Below the pieces are notes generated by a model. It did not search any database, had not been told where the DNA came from, and was given only the letters and a program-made list of their open reading frames with translations. A stretch of 58,000 nt of DNA from Adiantum capillus-veneris (Eukaryota > Streptophyta > Polypodiopsida > Polypodiales > Pteridaceae), in assembly GCA_014529385.2 (NCBI GenBank), contig CM043963.1:103710912-103768911 (forward strand), read 5' to 3'. The first letter of the stretch is position 1. Every line of letters starts with the position of its first letter. A program made the position numbers and the translations under genes. This document shows, in pieces, positions 35,268-45,293 of this stretch.

Positions 35268-38200
35268 TTACTCTTGGGAAGCATTGTAAGCATTGACAAG
35301 GTTTAGGTTATCCTTTAATTGTATGCCTTGCATCCATCTAGCATCTTCAAAAGGATAATTCTTAAACTTAATAAGATATCGTCTGATAGTCTTACCGCCT
35401 CTTAATACCTTGTCTTCATGTCGGAGAATGGACTCGGGCTGCAGCACCTCCTCGTGGTCCTCGATCTCCGGTGGGTCTTCAATAGTTGGTTCTTGAGGTG
35501 GCTCTCCTTTGTAAGGCTTCAAGAGGCTCACATGAAAAGCATTGTGTATGAGCCAATGATTGGGCAACTTAAGTTGATAGGCCATCTCATTGATTGGCCT
35601 AAGAATCTGGAAGGGACCATAGTACCTTTTTGCTAGTTTAGCATAGTACTTTTGGTGGCCCGTAGGATTCTTGCCCGTCGTGTGCCTTAATCGAGCCTTG
35701 GGAAACTTTAACAAGACCCAATCGTTTTCTTTAAAGGCTTGGGCTCTTCTGTGCTTGTCAGCAGCAGCCTTTTGCCTTTGCTGTGAGATAGAGATAGCAT
35801 CCTTAATCTTTTGGAAAGATTCTTGTAGGTCTCGGCTATACTCATCTGCAGCGAAGATCTTCCCATGTATCTTAAGTAGCAAGGGACTTTTTGATCTTCC
35901 CTCAATTACCTCGAAAGGTGCTTTTCCTGTAGAATTATGTACAGTGTTATTGTAAGCATACTCTACTAAGGGTAAGTACTTCTCCCATTGGGATCTTTGA
36001 TCTACTTCCGTTACATAGGCTTTTAGTAGATCGAGAATAGTTAGGTTAGCTATTTCACTTTGGCCATCAGTTTGTGGATGATAGGCCGAAGAGAAGTTTA
36101 GCCTTGTTCCTAAATTCTCAAAGAGACCCTTCCAGAAATTACTGGTCATTCTAGGATCTCTATCCGACACTATGGACATTGGCAAGCCATGGTACTTGAA
36201 AATTTGTGAAATGAAGAGGGTTGCCATTTGATGGGCTTTGATAGTCTTTTTGACAGGTATAAAATGAGCTTGTTTACTGAACCTGTCTACTATCGTCCAT
36301 ATTCCCGTATTCCCATGGATAGACTTAGGCAATCCAAAGATAAAATCCATGGATATGCTCTCCCACGGTGAATTAGGGATTGGCAAGGGTTGAAGCAATC
36401 CAAGTTGCTTCCCTCTATCAAATTTTGTCTTTTGACATACCACACATTTGGAAACATACTCATGTATGTTCACTTTCATGGTAGGCCAATAGAAATATGT
36501 TTCAATTCCCTTTAGGGTAGACTGAATCCCTCTATGCCCCGCATATGGGGGAGCATGAGATTCATACATTACTTTCTCACGTAGTGAGTTAGTAACGCAT
36601 AGTCTATTGCCATAGAGAAGATAACCATCTTGTAAAGTAAATGGTTCTTCTTTCTTCCCTAATGCAAGGGCTGAAATCACATCTCTAAAATCGGGATCAA
36701 TAGCATACTCATCTATCATTGAAGATAGATCATTGTGAGTTGCTATGGAAACCGCATTCACTCTCGGTCGTCTTGAGAGTGCATCGGCTACTTGATTATG
36801 CTTGCCAGCAATGTGAGCAATATGAAAATGAAATTGCGAAAGGAAATTTGCCCACCTCATTTGTTTGTCGGAGAGCTTGGTCTGCGTCATGAAGTACTTA
36901 AGACTTTGGTGATCCGTTCGCAGAATAAAAGGAGTCCCCAATAAATAGTGCTTCCATGAGTCTAAGGCATGTAGAACTGCAAGGAGTTCTTTTTCGTATA
37001 TGCCTAGAGCTTGCTCAACAGGGTCGAGCCTTCGACTCTCATAGCCTATGGCGTGCCCTTCTTGGAGCAAAACAGCCCCAAGGCAATCACCACAAGCATC
37101 ACATTGGACCTCAAATGGTTTTGAGAGATCCGGTAGTGTAAGCACAGGTTGAGAGATAAGCTTTTCTTTAAGCTTTTCGAAAGCATTGTTCTCCTTAGCA
37201 GACCACGTATACCTAACATTTTTCTTTGTTAGGTCATGTAATGGTCCTGCAATTTGTGAGAACTTTTCTATGAAGCGTCTATAGTATGCACACATACCTA
37301 TAAAGCTTCTTAGTTCATGAAGATTCCTTGGTTTAGGCCATCCTTTTATTACCTCTAATTTGGATGGATCCATTTGGATTCCATCTTGAGAGATAATGTG
37401 ACCTAAATATTGAATCTCTTGCAAGAAAAATTCACTTTTCTTTCGATTAACATAAAGTTTATTCTCTCTTAAAACTTGAAATATTACCTGGAGGTGTTGC
37501 TTGTGTTCCTCCAATGAATTAGAGTAGATGATAATATCATCAAAGAACACTCCAGTGAAGGTTCGATGAGGCCTGAACAGCTTCTCCATCAAGCGGTTAA
37601 ATGTGGCTGGTGCATTAGTCAAGCCAAAAGGCATGACAATGTATTCGTAAAGACCAAATGTAGTACGAAATGCGGTCTTTACAATGTCTTGATCAACTAT
37701 CCTTATTTGATGATAGCCACTTTTTAGGTCAATCCTACTGAAGTAGGTCGATCCTTGTAGCTTATCAAATAGGTCTTCTACCCGTGGAACGGGAAACCTA
37801 TTCTTGATAGTGATCCTATTTAGTGCTCTATAGTCGACACACATACGATATGTGCCGTCTTTCTTTTGCACTAATAGCACAGGTGAGCAAAATGGAGATG
37901 AGCTAGGCCTAACCATGCCCTTCTCAATTAACTCATGCACTTGCCGCATAATCTCCTCTTGTTGAGCTTGAGAAACTCTATAAGGAGGTTTGTTAGGCGG
38001 TGAACTTCCTGGAAGAAGTTCAATTGCATGGTCGTCATTACCTCGTTTAGGAGGTAGCTCACAAGGGATGTCGTCAATAAAGACATCTTGAAACCCCTTG
38101 AGAAAATTGGATAACTCTAATTCCTTTTGGTTGCTTTTATTTTCTTTTGCTAAAGCATTAGGTTCATTTTGAGAATCTTTAACAAAAATCATGTACACGG

Positions 38201-39497
38201 AAATAGAGCTCTTTATTGACTTGTTGAAAGCTGGTGTATGTACAATGGGGATGGTGTTACCCATTTCCCTAGCATCTATATACATGTCCTTTTCCCTGAA
38301 CTTAAAGGAGATTCTCCTTTCAGGAAATTTAACATGGGCAGCCACACGGTCAAACCATGGTGCCCCTAGGATTACATCCTCATGCTTGAGAGGAGAGATA
38401 AAGAAATCCTCTTTGTCCACATAGCCTTGGACATGAAGCCTCAATTTCCCGATTAAGGGAGTGACTGAAGCTTCTTGCCCCTTGAAGGCACTGTCTGCGG
38501 GTAGGATATCTCCCATCTCGTAGGATTGTATGCCTAGCTTGGTGGCTAACTCCATAGATATAAAATTGTGAGTAGAACCAGGGTCAAAGAGAATAAAAGC
38601 ATCATGTTCTCTTACCTTTCCCCAAGCATGGCATAGAGGAGATCCTTTGTGGTGAGTTTGGTGAATCTCCTCCTCTTGGATTTCAACCAAAGAAGCTCTA
38701 GGAGGATCTTGGCGGTTGTTCTTTTGGGGACAAGCGCGGTACGCATGCCCTTGTTCGCCGCACTTGAAACACCGGTTATCTTTACGATAACGCTCAAGCT
38801 CTTCAGGAGAGAGTTTATTCTTTCCTTTGTAAACTCCCTTCTCTTTAGCTTTGTTGGGATTGCCCTTAGGGGACTTTTGGACATTGTCCTTCCCCTTAGG
38901 CTCATTGGAACTTTTGTTTTCCGGGGGCTTATTATTTCTTTTACCCCCCGTTTGGAAATTGATTCGCGAGGCCACCATAGTATGGTGTATTACCGCCGAT
39001 ATGGTACGTGGCCTTTGGGAGTTGACATACTCCGCCATTTCTTCGGTTAAGCCCGCACAAAATTGTTGCTTTTGCTCTCCAAAATCCAACTTTTTGAAGA
39101 CAGTGGCTTTGAGTTGTAGGTCCCAAAACTTGTCTACATATTTGTGGATGGATTCATTGGGAGAGAGCTTTAAGCTTCGCCATTCGGTGAGTACTTTGTC
39201 TTTGGCATCGGTGGCCAAAAACTGCTTCATAATGGAAGCTCTTAAAGCCTTCCATGTTCGTGGAGCTTCACCGTTGGCTCGTAGGCTAGACCACCATTGT
39301 CTGGCGGACTTTTGAAAGTGCATAGCTACATGGCGTAGCTTAGAGGACTCCGTGAAGCCCTCATCTCCAAACGCCGCATCGAATTGCTGGATAAAGGCCA
39401 AAACTTTGTCTGTAGCACCGAAGGTGCCATCATAGGTAAGGAAAGAGATGCTCTTCCCCCCTCTTTGAATTTCTTCAGCTTGGACGACCTCTTCCAT
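35268..39497 (-). CDS. gag-pol: Gag-Pol polyprotein of chromovirus (1409 aa)
   Basis: One uninterrupted frame. Domains in order: capsid (about 20-180, with QWWSSL), CCHC knuckle CFKCGEQGHAYRAC (243-256) and aspartic protease with FDPGST (304-309; DPGS in place of the common DSGA) and ILGAPWF (376-382). Then RT with SRIDLKSGYH (587-596) and catalytic FFDD (651-654), and RNase H with D800, E835, D861 and D905. Integrase has H981, H988, C1018 and C1021 and the catalytic D1051, D1112 and E1148. A C-terminal chromodomain (about 1355-1395, YLIKFKNYPFEDARW) may steer insertion to marked chromatin. The start ATG at 39497 is inferred. The alternative is that Gag is entered from the upstream ORF by -1 frameshifting at 39461. 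Confidence 0.95.
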   Translation of the reverse strand: MEEVVQAEEIQRGGKSISFLTYDGTFGATDKVLAFIQQFDAAFGDEGFTESSKLRHVAMHFQKSARQWWSSLRANGEAPRTWKALRASIMKQFLATDAKDKVLTEWRSLKLSPNESIHKYVDKFWDLQLKATVFKKLDFGEQKQQFCAGLTEEMAEYVNSQRPRTISAVIHHTMVASRINFQTGGKRNNKPPENKSSNEPKGKDNVQKSPKGNPNKAKEKGVYKGKNKLSPEELERYRKDNRCFKCGEQGHAYRACPQKNNRQDPPRASLVEIQEEEIHQTHHKGSPLCHAWGKVREHDAFILFDPGSTHNFISMELATKLGIQSYEMGDILPADSAFKGQEASVTPLIGKLRLHVQGYVDKEDFFISPLKHEDVILGAPWFDRVAAHVKFPERRISFKFREKDMYIDAREMGNTIPIVHTPAFNKSIKSSISVYMIFVKDSQNEPNALAKENKSNQKELELSNFLKGFQDVFIDDIPCELPPKRGNDDHAIELLPGSSPPNKPPYRVSQAQQEEIMRQVHELIEKGMVRPSSSPFCSPVLLVQKKDGTYRMCVDYRALNRITIKNRFPVPRVEDLFDKLQGSTYFSRIDLKSGYHQIRIVDQDIVKTAFRTTFGLYEYIVMPFGLTNAPATFNRLMEKLFRPHRTFTGVFFDDIIIYSNSLEEHKQHLQVIFQVLRENKLYVNRKKSEFFLQEIQYLGHIISQDGIQMDPSKLEVIKGWPKPRNLHELRSFIGMCAYYRRFIEKFSQIAGPLHDLTKKNVRYTWSAKENNAFEKLKEKLISQPVLTLPDLSKPFEVQCDACGDCLGAVLLQEGHAIGYESRRLDPVEQALGIYEKELLAVLHALDSWKHYLLGTPFILRTDHQSLKYFMTQTKLSDKQMRWANFLSQFHFHIAHIAGKHNQVADALSRRPRVNAVSIATHNDLSSMIDEYAIDPDFRDVISALALGKKEEPFTLQDGYLLYGNRLCVTNSLREKVMYESHAPPYAGHRGIQSTLKGIETYFYWPTMKVNIHEYVSKCVVCQKTKFDRGKQLGLLQPLPIPNSPWESISMDFIFGLPKSIHGNTGIWTIVDRFSKQAHFIPVKKTIKAHQMATLFISQIFKYHGLPMSIVSDRDPRMTSNFWKGLFENLGTRLNFSSAYHPQTDGQSEIANLTILDLLKAYVTEVDQRSQWEKYLPLVEYAYNNTVHNSTGKAPFEVIEGRSKSPLLLKIHGKIFAADEYSRDLQESFQKIKDAISISQQRQKAAADKHRRAQAFKENDWVLLKFPKARLRHTTGKNPTGHQKYYAKLAKRYYGPFQILRPINEMAYQLKLPNHWLIHNAFHVSLLKPYKGEPPQEPTIEDPPEIEDHEEVLQPESILRHEDKVLRGGKTIRRYLIKFKNYPFEDARWMQGIQLKDNLNLVNAYNASQE

Positions 39498-40216
39498 GCG
39501 GCATAGGATTTTCTATGGCCTCTTCTTTTTGATGGTTCAAAAGTTGCACCATCACTTTCTTCAGAAGATGAAGAATTTGAAGAAGGTGGAGAAGAGGGTG
39601 ACCTCTTTCTCGCCTTTTTCTTGTCTTGATTTTTGTCGTCTTCACCATAGCTTTCATAAGAGGAAGAGGATGAAGAAGATGGAGAAGAGGGTGTCCTCTT
39701 TCTCGCCTTTTTCTTCTCTTGCTTTTTATCATCCCTCTTTGAATTATGACGTGGAGAAGAGTGTGATGGTCTTCTCCGCTTTGGTGGTGATGGAGAGCGT
39801 TTAGCCCGCCGTCTTCGTGGAGCCATCTCCGCCGAGGTGGCGGGAGACTCGCTTCTTTCTCGTTCCTTCGGTGGAGGCTCTTGAGTTCTCCTTTGGGAAG
39901 GAGATGCATTATCAAGAAGTAAGTTCTTGAGCCCTTCATATGGATTCTCTTCTTCTTCCCGAATCGGAGAGAGACCTCTTTTGGTAGTCTCACAAGGAGG
40001 CTTCCTAGGTGTTCTCTCGTCATGGTGATGAGCTTGGAGAATCCCGTGAGCACGGAGCTGCCGTTGCACTTCACTTTGGAGAGATGGATTGCCCATGGCT
40101 TGTTGAAGCCTAGAAACAAGATAATTAACAAGCATTGAAGCATCATTAGTAGCTTGCTCATGAGCAAAATCAAAGTTATCAACATTAATTTCACTCTCTT
40201 TAATATTGTCAGCCAT
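39326..40216 (-). CDS. SR/Ser-rich ORF overlapping Gag-Pol (296 aa)
   Basis: The first ATG after the leader starts a 296-codon frame. Residues 1-110 are mixed (SEINVD, MLVNYLVSRLQQAM, SPIREEEE). Residues 110-250 are very rich in Ser, Arg, Lys and Pro, with two imperfect repeats of KKKARKR(T/S)PSSP followed by a serine run, and an RRRRAKRSPSPPKRRR segment. The frame overlaps Gag-Pol by 172 nt in the -1 relation. This could be the N-terminal extension of Gag reached by frameshift, or a separate protein. SR-like composition suggests RNA or splicing-factor contact, which is inference. No family match is known to me. Confidence 0.8.
   Translation of the reverse strand: MADNIKESEINVDNFDFAHEQATNDASMLVNYLVSRLQQAMGNPSLQSEVQRQLRAHGILQAHHHDERTPRKPPCETTKRGLSPIREEEENPYEGLKNLLLDNASPSQRRTQEPPPKERERSESPATSAEMAPRRRRAKRSPSPPKRRRPSHSSPRHNSKRDDKKQEKKKARKRTPSSPSSSSSSSYESYGEDDKNQDKKKARKRSPSSPPSSNSSSSEESDGATFEPSKRRGHRKSYAAWKRSSKLKKFKEGGRASLSLPMMAPSVLQTKFWPLSSNSMRRLEMRASRSPLSYAM
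39455..39461 (-). promoter_or_regulatory. Candidate -1 frameshift heptamer
   Basis: GGGGGGA on the minus strand. In the SR-rich frame it is phased G-GGG-GGA, exactly the X-XXY-YYZ arrangement needed for -1 slippage into the Gag-Pol frame. It lies within the overlap of the two frames. The old copy has AGGGAGGA here, so the heptamer itself is not conserved in that decayed copy. Confidence 0.45.
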
Positions 40217-40620
40217 TCTAACAATTTTTAGGTGTAAACTTTTTAGGTGTACTTTGGCACTTCAAGCCCTAGTTGCTACTCCTCTTTACCCCTTTAGAAA
40301 AAGCACTCAAGCTACTGTACCCGCGGCTCGAATACCATTAATTGCAAGGAATAGAAGAGAGGGTCTTTCTACACCAAAACAGCACCGGCTCCTGTCAAGC
40401 TTCTAATAGCTCAATAGTGGTTAAGCCGTAGGCAAGCCCCGTAGGACTCCACTATTAAGACCATAGCTCTCGACGGTGATGCCCCGTTAACTGCACAAAG
40501 GCAGGCGCACTGAAAGGCTGAAAAATCCCTATTCTACTTACTCACAGGCAATTAATAATACCAACCATTTGTAGCTAGCTTGAGGACCTCCCTTCTTGAG
40601 CAAGAAAAGAGAAACCTTGA
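40217..40620 (-). other. 5' leader of young chromovirus
   Basis: About 400 nt between primer-binding site and the SR-rich ORF, with no supported ORF. It would contain the packaging signal of the RNA. Part of it survives in the old copy from 12479 onward. Confidence 0.7.
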
Positions 40621-40632
40621 GCTCTGATACCA
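40621..40632 (-). other. Primer-binding site, tRNA-iMet type
   Basis: TGGTATCAGAGC on the minus strand, one base from the 5' LTR. It is complementary to the 3' end of initiator tRNA-Met. Confidence 0.95.
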
Positions 40633-40633
40633 A

Positions 40634-42228
40634 TGTAACATTTAATGGCCTAAAATCTTTTGTGTAGCGGAATTTAGCATGAACATAGTGGGCATTTCAT
40701 TAGAGTTGATTCCTAATGAGAATTACAAGAGTGCTTGGGTGGAGAGAGCAACAAAAAGCATAACACCTAGTTAGATAGCATCGACAATACTTTCAAAAGA
40801 GAGAGTAATTAAACTATTGACAACAGTTGAGGACCGGATTTGCATGGAGCCGGTCCCCCCTCCAAAAGGCTTTGTATTATGGTTTCTCCCATCAAGAGAG
40901 ACATTGTACAATACAATTCTTTGTGTTCCTTCAAGACTAGCTAGTGTAATGAAGATGGAAGCTTCATACACCAAGCAAAACACTTAATCAAACACAACTT
41001 GAATTATCCCCGTTCTCAGACCCAAGACCTCACACACCTTCGAAGATGGTGAGAGCTAGCAGGGTATGAGAGTAGATTGAGAGGAAAAAGAAGTATCTTA
41101 CGAGAAAGAAGTACATCTCCTCACATAATCACTCATATTAGCATAGCTTAGCTTAGTAATTAGCTTGGTAGAGAAGATGAGCATGCATTGAAGCTTGGCT
41201 CTTGGTTGGATTTGCATCCACATGCCAAGAGAGTGTTGATGTAGGCTTCTATCTCACAAGCTTGGAGTAGGTGATGAGCTCTCCATTAAAGCTTGGGAGG
41301 AGATAGAGTATTTTTCCCTTCACACATGGTCAAGTGTGAGAGTCTGAGAGTGAATGCCCAGCAAAAATCAGCCCCCTCCCTCTCTTGGGCGAGCCCTAGC
41401 TGCTAAGTTAGGCTGGCTTTTGCCTCATTGGACCTCCCCAGGTCAAGCCAATAGGGATTAAGCAGCATAAGTGATAGCCTTCTGACATGTGTCCTCCTTT
41501 CCCCTTTTGTGAGAGCTTTAGGTAATTAAATAATTAAACTAAACTCTCATTGGACCCCTTTGCCTCCTGGCCAATAGGAATCAGGCAAGCCATGGGGCTC
41601 CTGAATGCTCATTGGACCCCTTGGGAGACTGCCCAATAGTCTTCTAGGACACTTAATTCTTGTTGGTTTCTTTTATTAAATGTTTTTAAATTAATTAAAC
41701 TAGATTTACTCTAGCTTAATTCTCATTGGTCCACTTCAAGGGTCTTCCAATAGGAATTGGGCACACCTTGTGGGCATCTGGCCTAGGGAGCTGACATGTG
41801 TCCCTCATTCCCTTTGTGTAAAGGGAGCCTGTGTGTGTGTGTGTGTGGTTTTCTCTCTCATCCCCTAGCTTTGGGGCTCGCCCCCTCCCATGTAGGGATG
41901 CAGGAAGACTTTTTGGGCACACACACTAAGCATCCAATTTTCCCTAAGGTTGACCTTTGGACACAACCTTTGGATTTTGGAACCTTAGCATTTTGGAAGT
42001 CTTAATGGGCTGAACCTTAGGGTCTTTTTAGCCCATTGTTTCTCATGGCTCTTTTGCAGATGGCCCCCCCTTTGGATCCCTATTTTCCCTCCTTTGGATC
42101 CCTACTGTGGCCGGTCTGCTAACTTAACCAATATTCTAGCTTTTTCTCCCTTGGCACTTCCCCACATTAAATGATCAGTTTAATATGAGAAAATCATTTA
42201 GGAGAATTAGATATTGATTATTATGACA
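40634..42228 (-). repeat. 5' LTR of young chromovirus (right on plus strand)
   Basis: 1595 bp, almost identical to 33318-34910. It carries the promoter that would drive the element, reading leftward on the plus-strand map. The only differences seen by eye are one extra GT unit and C at 42116. Confidence 0.97.
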
Positions 42229-42233
42229 TATAA

Positions 42234-42476
42234 AATACAGTAGTGGTTGAGATTAACTCTCTAGTTATACCAATCATTACTAAAATAACCTCTAACAGTT
42301 AAATGCTTTGATTTGATTGCCGAAATTAAACGCTTGTGTACAAGTATATTCAACAGAAAGCAAGAAGTTGTGTGGAGACTGATCCTTTGCCAGGTGAGTG
42401 GTTGGATTTGTGATAAATTGCATTGATAAGTTTGATGAATTTAAGATAAGGAAGATACATTTTTAGATACCAGAAG
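42234..42476 (+). other. 5' leader of Tat-like element, second part
   Basis: Continuation of the leader after the nested insertion. No supported ORF. Confidence 0.6.
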
Positions 42477-43261
42477 GTGGCAGGTGACCAAGGTAGCTTA
42501 GTGTCCATCGAGGAGAGTGTAACGCAGGCAAGGCTAGATCCACTAGCACCGATTATTGAGGAAGGTAGTGATACTGACACTTCGTCAGAAAAATCTTTCT
42601 TCATGATGGGTAGTCAACAGCCAAGAGGTTTCACCTATGACGGACCAATGCCAGGAGGAAGCACCTCCCTAAATCCTTTGAATGATTCCAAGATCATTGT
42701 GATCTTCTTAGAAGGAACAAACTCGAGGGGAGCCCTAGTCTATTCTGATTATCGAGGACGCAACTACATTTGTATTGAAGAAAGGCCGTGGAGATAATTC
42801 GAGTCTATGATGATGGAGATATATTCCAAGACAAAAAGGGGAACCACTATTTGATAGGTAGTAACCCCGAGGATTACAACAGATATGGAGATAATGTGGT
42901 GAAAGGGAAAATGGTTTCAGAAGCTCAAGAACCGCCACCAAACATTGATCGACCTGGAGCAATTTTTATGTATGATAAGAAAACAACCAGGGTTTCAACT
43001 TATAATGAGAAAGTGGGAATCTACAAGCATGAGAGTGAGGGAATAGTCGCTTACTTTCGCTGCAAGGAACCATACTTAAATGAATTAAGCAAAGACAAGA
43101 TTCTTTACTTATTCTCTTATAAAACTGCTATGGGGAAGGATATAGTTTTTGTTGATAGATACGGGCGAGAATACCAACGTATTCTCCCAGAGGAGGTAGA
43201 AAAGGCAACAGTTCCAGGAGCATCAACATATGCCCCGGACGAAGTGCCAAGAGCCACCTAA
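42477..43261 (+). pseudogene. N-terminal region of Tat-like gag, broken
   Basis: Starts at ATG 42477 (MAGDQGSLVSIEESV). A frameshift near 42785 moves it into a second frame that ends at 43259. It contains three spaced segments of one design: YSDYRGRNYICIEE, FQDKKGNHYLIG and FVDRYGREYQRI, i.e. D-x-x-G-x-x-Y with a hydrophobic residue after it. No known domain comes to mind. The position before the capsid suggests an N-terminal matrix-like part of Gag, by inference. Confidence 0.6.
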
Positions 43262-43549
43262 ACCCCTAGCAAGTCGACAAATCCCTTTTTAGAGGAGTAT
43301 GACATGACCTCACATTCTACCCGGCCGCAGACATTCAACAATCAAAACCAACTAGCAACTCAGCCCCATCATTGCAGGCATGGCTTCGACAGAGTGCAAC
43401 ATTGGAACAAGATCGAAATTGAGATGGTTATCAAGCCACACTAGGGCTAAGAGATTTGCAAGAACCCCCACTCTATTCAAGGTATCAATAAGGAGAGAGT
43501 AAGCCAAAGACTCAAGGGTCAACAGAGCCTGGAAGACCACCCATAGAAC

Positions 43550-45293
43550 GAGTTCGAAGAGATGAACCATCTCTGGCAAGAACTGTTAGAAATTATGGCT
43601 TAGGAGCACCACTGGGAGAGGAACCAGCCTACTACAGAAGACCAGAGGAGGTATATCGATTAGGACGTGGAGATCCAATGATGAGGTTTGTAGACCATCG
43701 TAGAATTAGACCTTCTCAAGTGAAAAAATGGGTAAACAAGAAATACACAGGAAACAGAGATCCAAGAGATCATGTAGTAGTAGCCTTTGTGTGCGTAATT
43801 AGAGCTGAAGAGGTGTTAGACTTCCCTACCCAATTTGCAGGTTTTGGACTAACCCTTAAGGATGACGCTGCTACTTGTTTGACTCTGTAGAGCGTAGAGA
43901 CTTTGAGTATATGGAGGAAGTGTTTGACGAGTTTATCAAGGAATTCTCACAAAGGGGGATAGCTCATAATACTGTCTCACAAATCCATAAATTCCAACAG
44001 AAAGATGGAGAATCTGTATGAAAGGAAGCCCTAAGACTAAAAGGATATGTTAAGTTCTGCCCTGTGGAAGAACTGCCCACTCAGTCCAGACTTATGCTTA
44101 TATTCATCCAAGGACTAAGGAATGCAGATCTCTAGAGGGACTTACATATGAAGAGGAGCACGACGTTGAATGAGTTGACCAAGGAGGCTCTTTACCTTGT
44201 GGACAATTGTGCGGTCTACAAAGAGGGGGAGTTCAAGGACCTTGACGACAATTCATCTTCACAACAAAGTGGAAGTAAGTCTTCTAAGACAGCACCGAAA
44301 GGAGAAGTAGCTGTAAACCAAGAGCAGTTTGTAGAGGAAGTGCTAAAAAAGATTAACTTGTACACCAAACCCTAGGCTAAACAGCCCAAGTGGTGTGCTA
44401 TTGAACAAAAATTGACAAACCATGGGACAGAGGAATGTTATTATAACAAGGGATATGTGAGAGAGAGACCTTACGCTCCCCAAGCTCAGGTAGCTTCTCC
44501 TCAAGTTCCACCGATGCCTAGGTATCAAGAAGGAAACCTACCAGGACCTGTAGGTGTAGAAAGACCACAACCAGTGTTGGGGCAACAACCATTCCTACCA
44601 CGATTATGACCACTCGGTATAAGATACACACCAACCGTAACCGAATCAGAGGAGAAGGCTTTGGTGCCTATGCATGCATATTATGAAGATCCCAATGGAT
44701 ATGCGGCAAACTCTATCTATTATCCACCGGAACAACCCTCAACACCAGAACCATGGAGCATGATAGGAAGTACAGGACCACCAACAGCTGCATAGGCAGC
44801 AGGAGAAGGAAGATATAGCTTAGATGAACGAACATTGTTGTTCATAGCCAATGAAGGCATGGGCGGATAGAGACATGTATACCAACAAAGAGGAGCTCAA
44901 GGAGCACCTCAACAGCCCAAGGGACCCTGCTATAAGTGTGGTGGAGACCATTGGCTAAGAGACTGCCCTCATGATGAAATCATTAGAGTCACTGCATATT
45001 GCACGGAGTGTGGAGTTACTCATTTGATTCCTGATTGCCCTAAAAACCCGAGCAAAGGAGCAAAAACTACCTTGAACATGCTAGAAACAGTACCTTCCAG
45101 TGGAGGGTCAGAAAATGAAACAATCATACCTATTCACGTGGTGACACGAGCCCAAGCTCAAATAATGACAAACGAACCCATAATTGAAGAGACAAAAACA
45201 GATGCCCCAAGTTCAGAAACGAAAAATCGGAGAAGCACTTGGAAAGCTAGAAAGGCGCGTATGAAATCCAGGAAAGAATGAGAGCAAACAGCT
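43550..45293 (+). pseudogene. gag: Capsid and zinc knuckles of Tat-like gag, broken
   Basis: Capsid-like helices are visible from 43678 (RIRPSQVKKWV, HVVVAFV, LTLKDDAATC). A one-base loss near 43880 shifts the frame, which goes on with VERRDFEYMEEVFDEF. From 44148 to 44375 an open frame ends in KKINLYTKP. A WCAIEQKLTNHGTEEC segment (near 44393-44440) resembles the first Cys/His site of Tat-type Gag. Two further knuckles of unusual spacing CX2CX3HX4C follow: CYKCGGDHWLRDC (44928-44966) and CTECGVTHLIPDC (45004-45042). Several stops break the gene. Confidence 0.75.

Larger units (their letters stand above)
33318..42228 (-). mobile_element. Young, apparently intact chromovirus
   Basis: An 8911-bp Ty3/gypsy element with TG...CA ends and a perfect 5-bp target duplication TATAA (33313-33317 and 42229-42233). 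It is inserted in the leader of the Tat-like element. The two LTRs differ, by eye, only by a 2-bp difference in a GT run and one substitution (T at 34798, C at 42116). Primer-binding site and polypurine tract are in place and the 1409-codon Gag-Pol frame has no stop. These features indicate very recent insertion and possible activity. Confidence 0.97.

Noticed and set aside
38649-39315. Plus-strand ORFs of 133 and 154 codons
   Set aside because: Antisense shadows of the intact Gag-Pol frame, without any domain.
39475-40224. A 249-codon minus-strand ORF
   Set aside because: It is a shadow of the SR-rich ORF in another frame. It has the biased Leu/Arg composition expected from out-of-frame Ser/Lys codons, and the old copy has stops in it.
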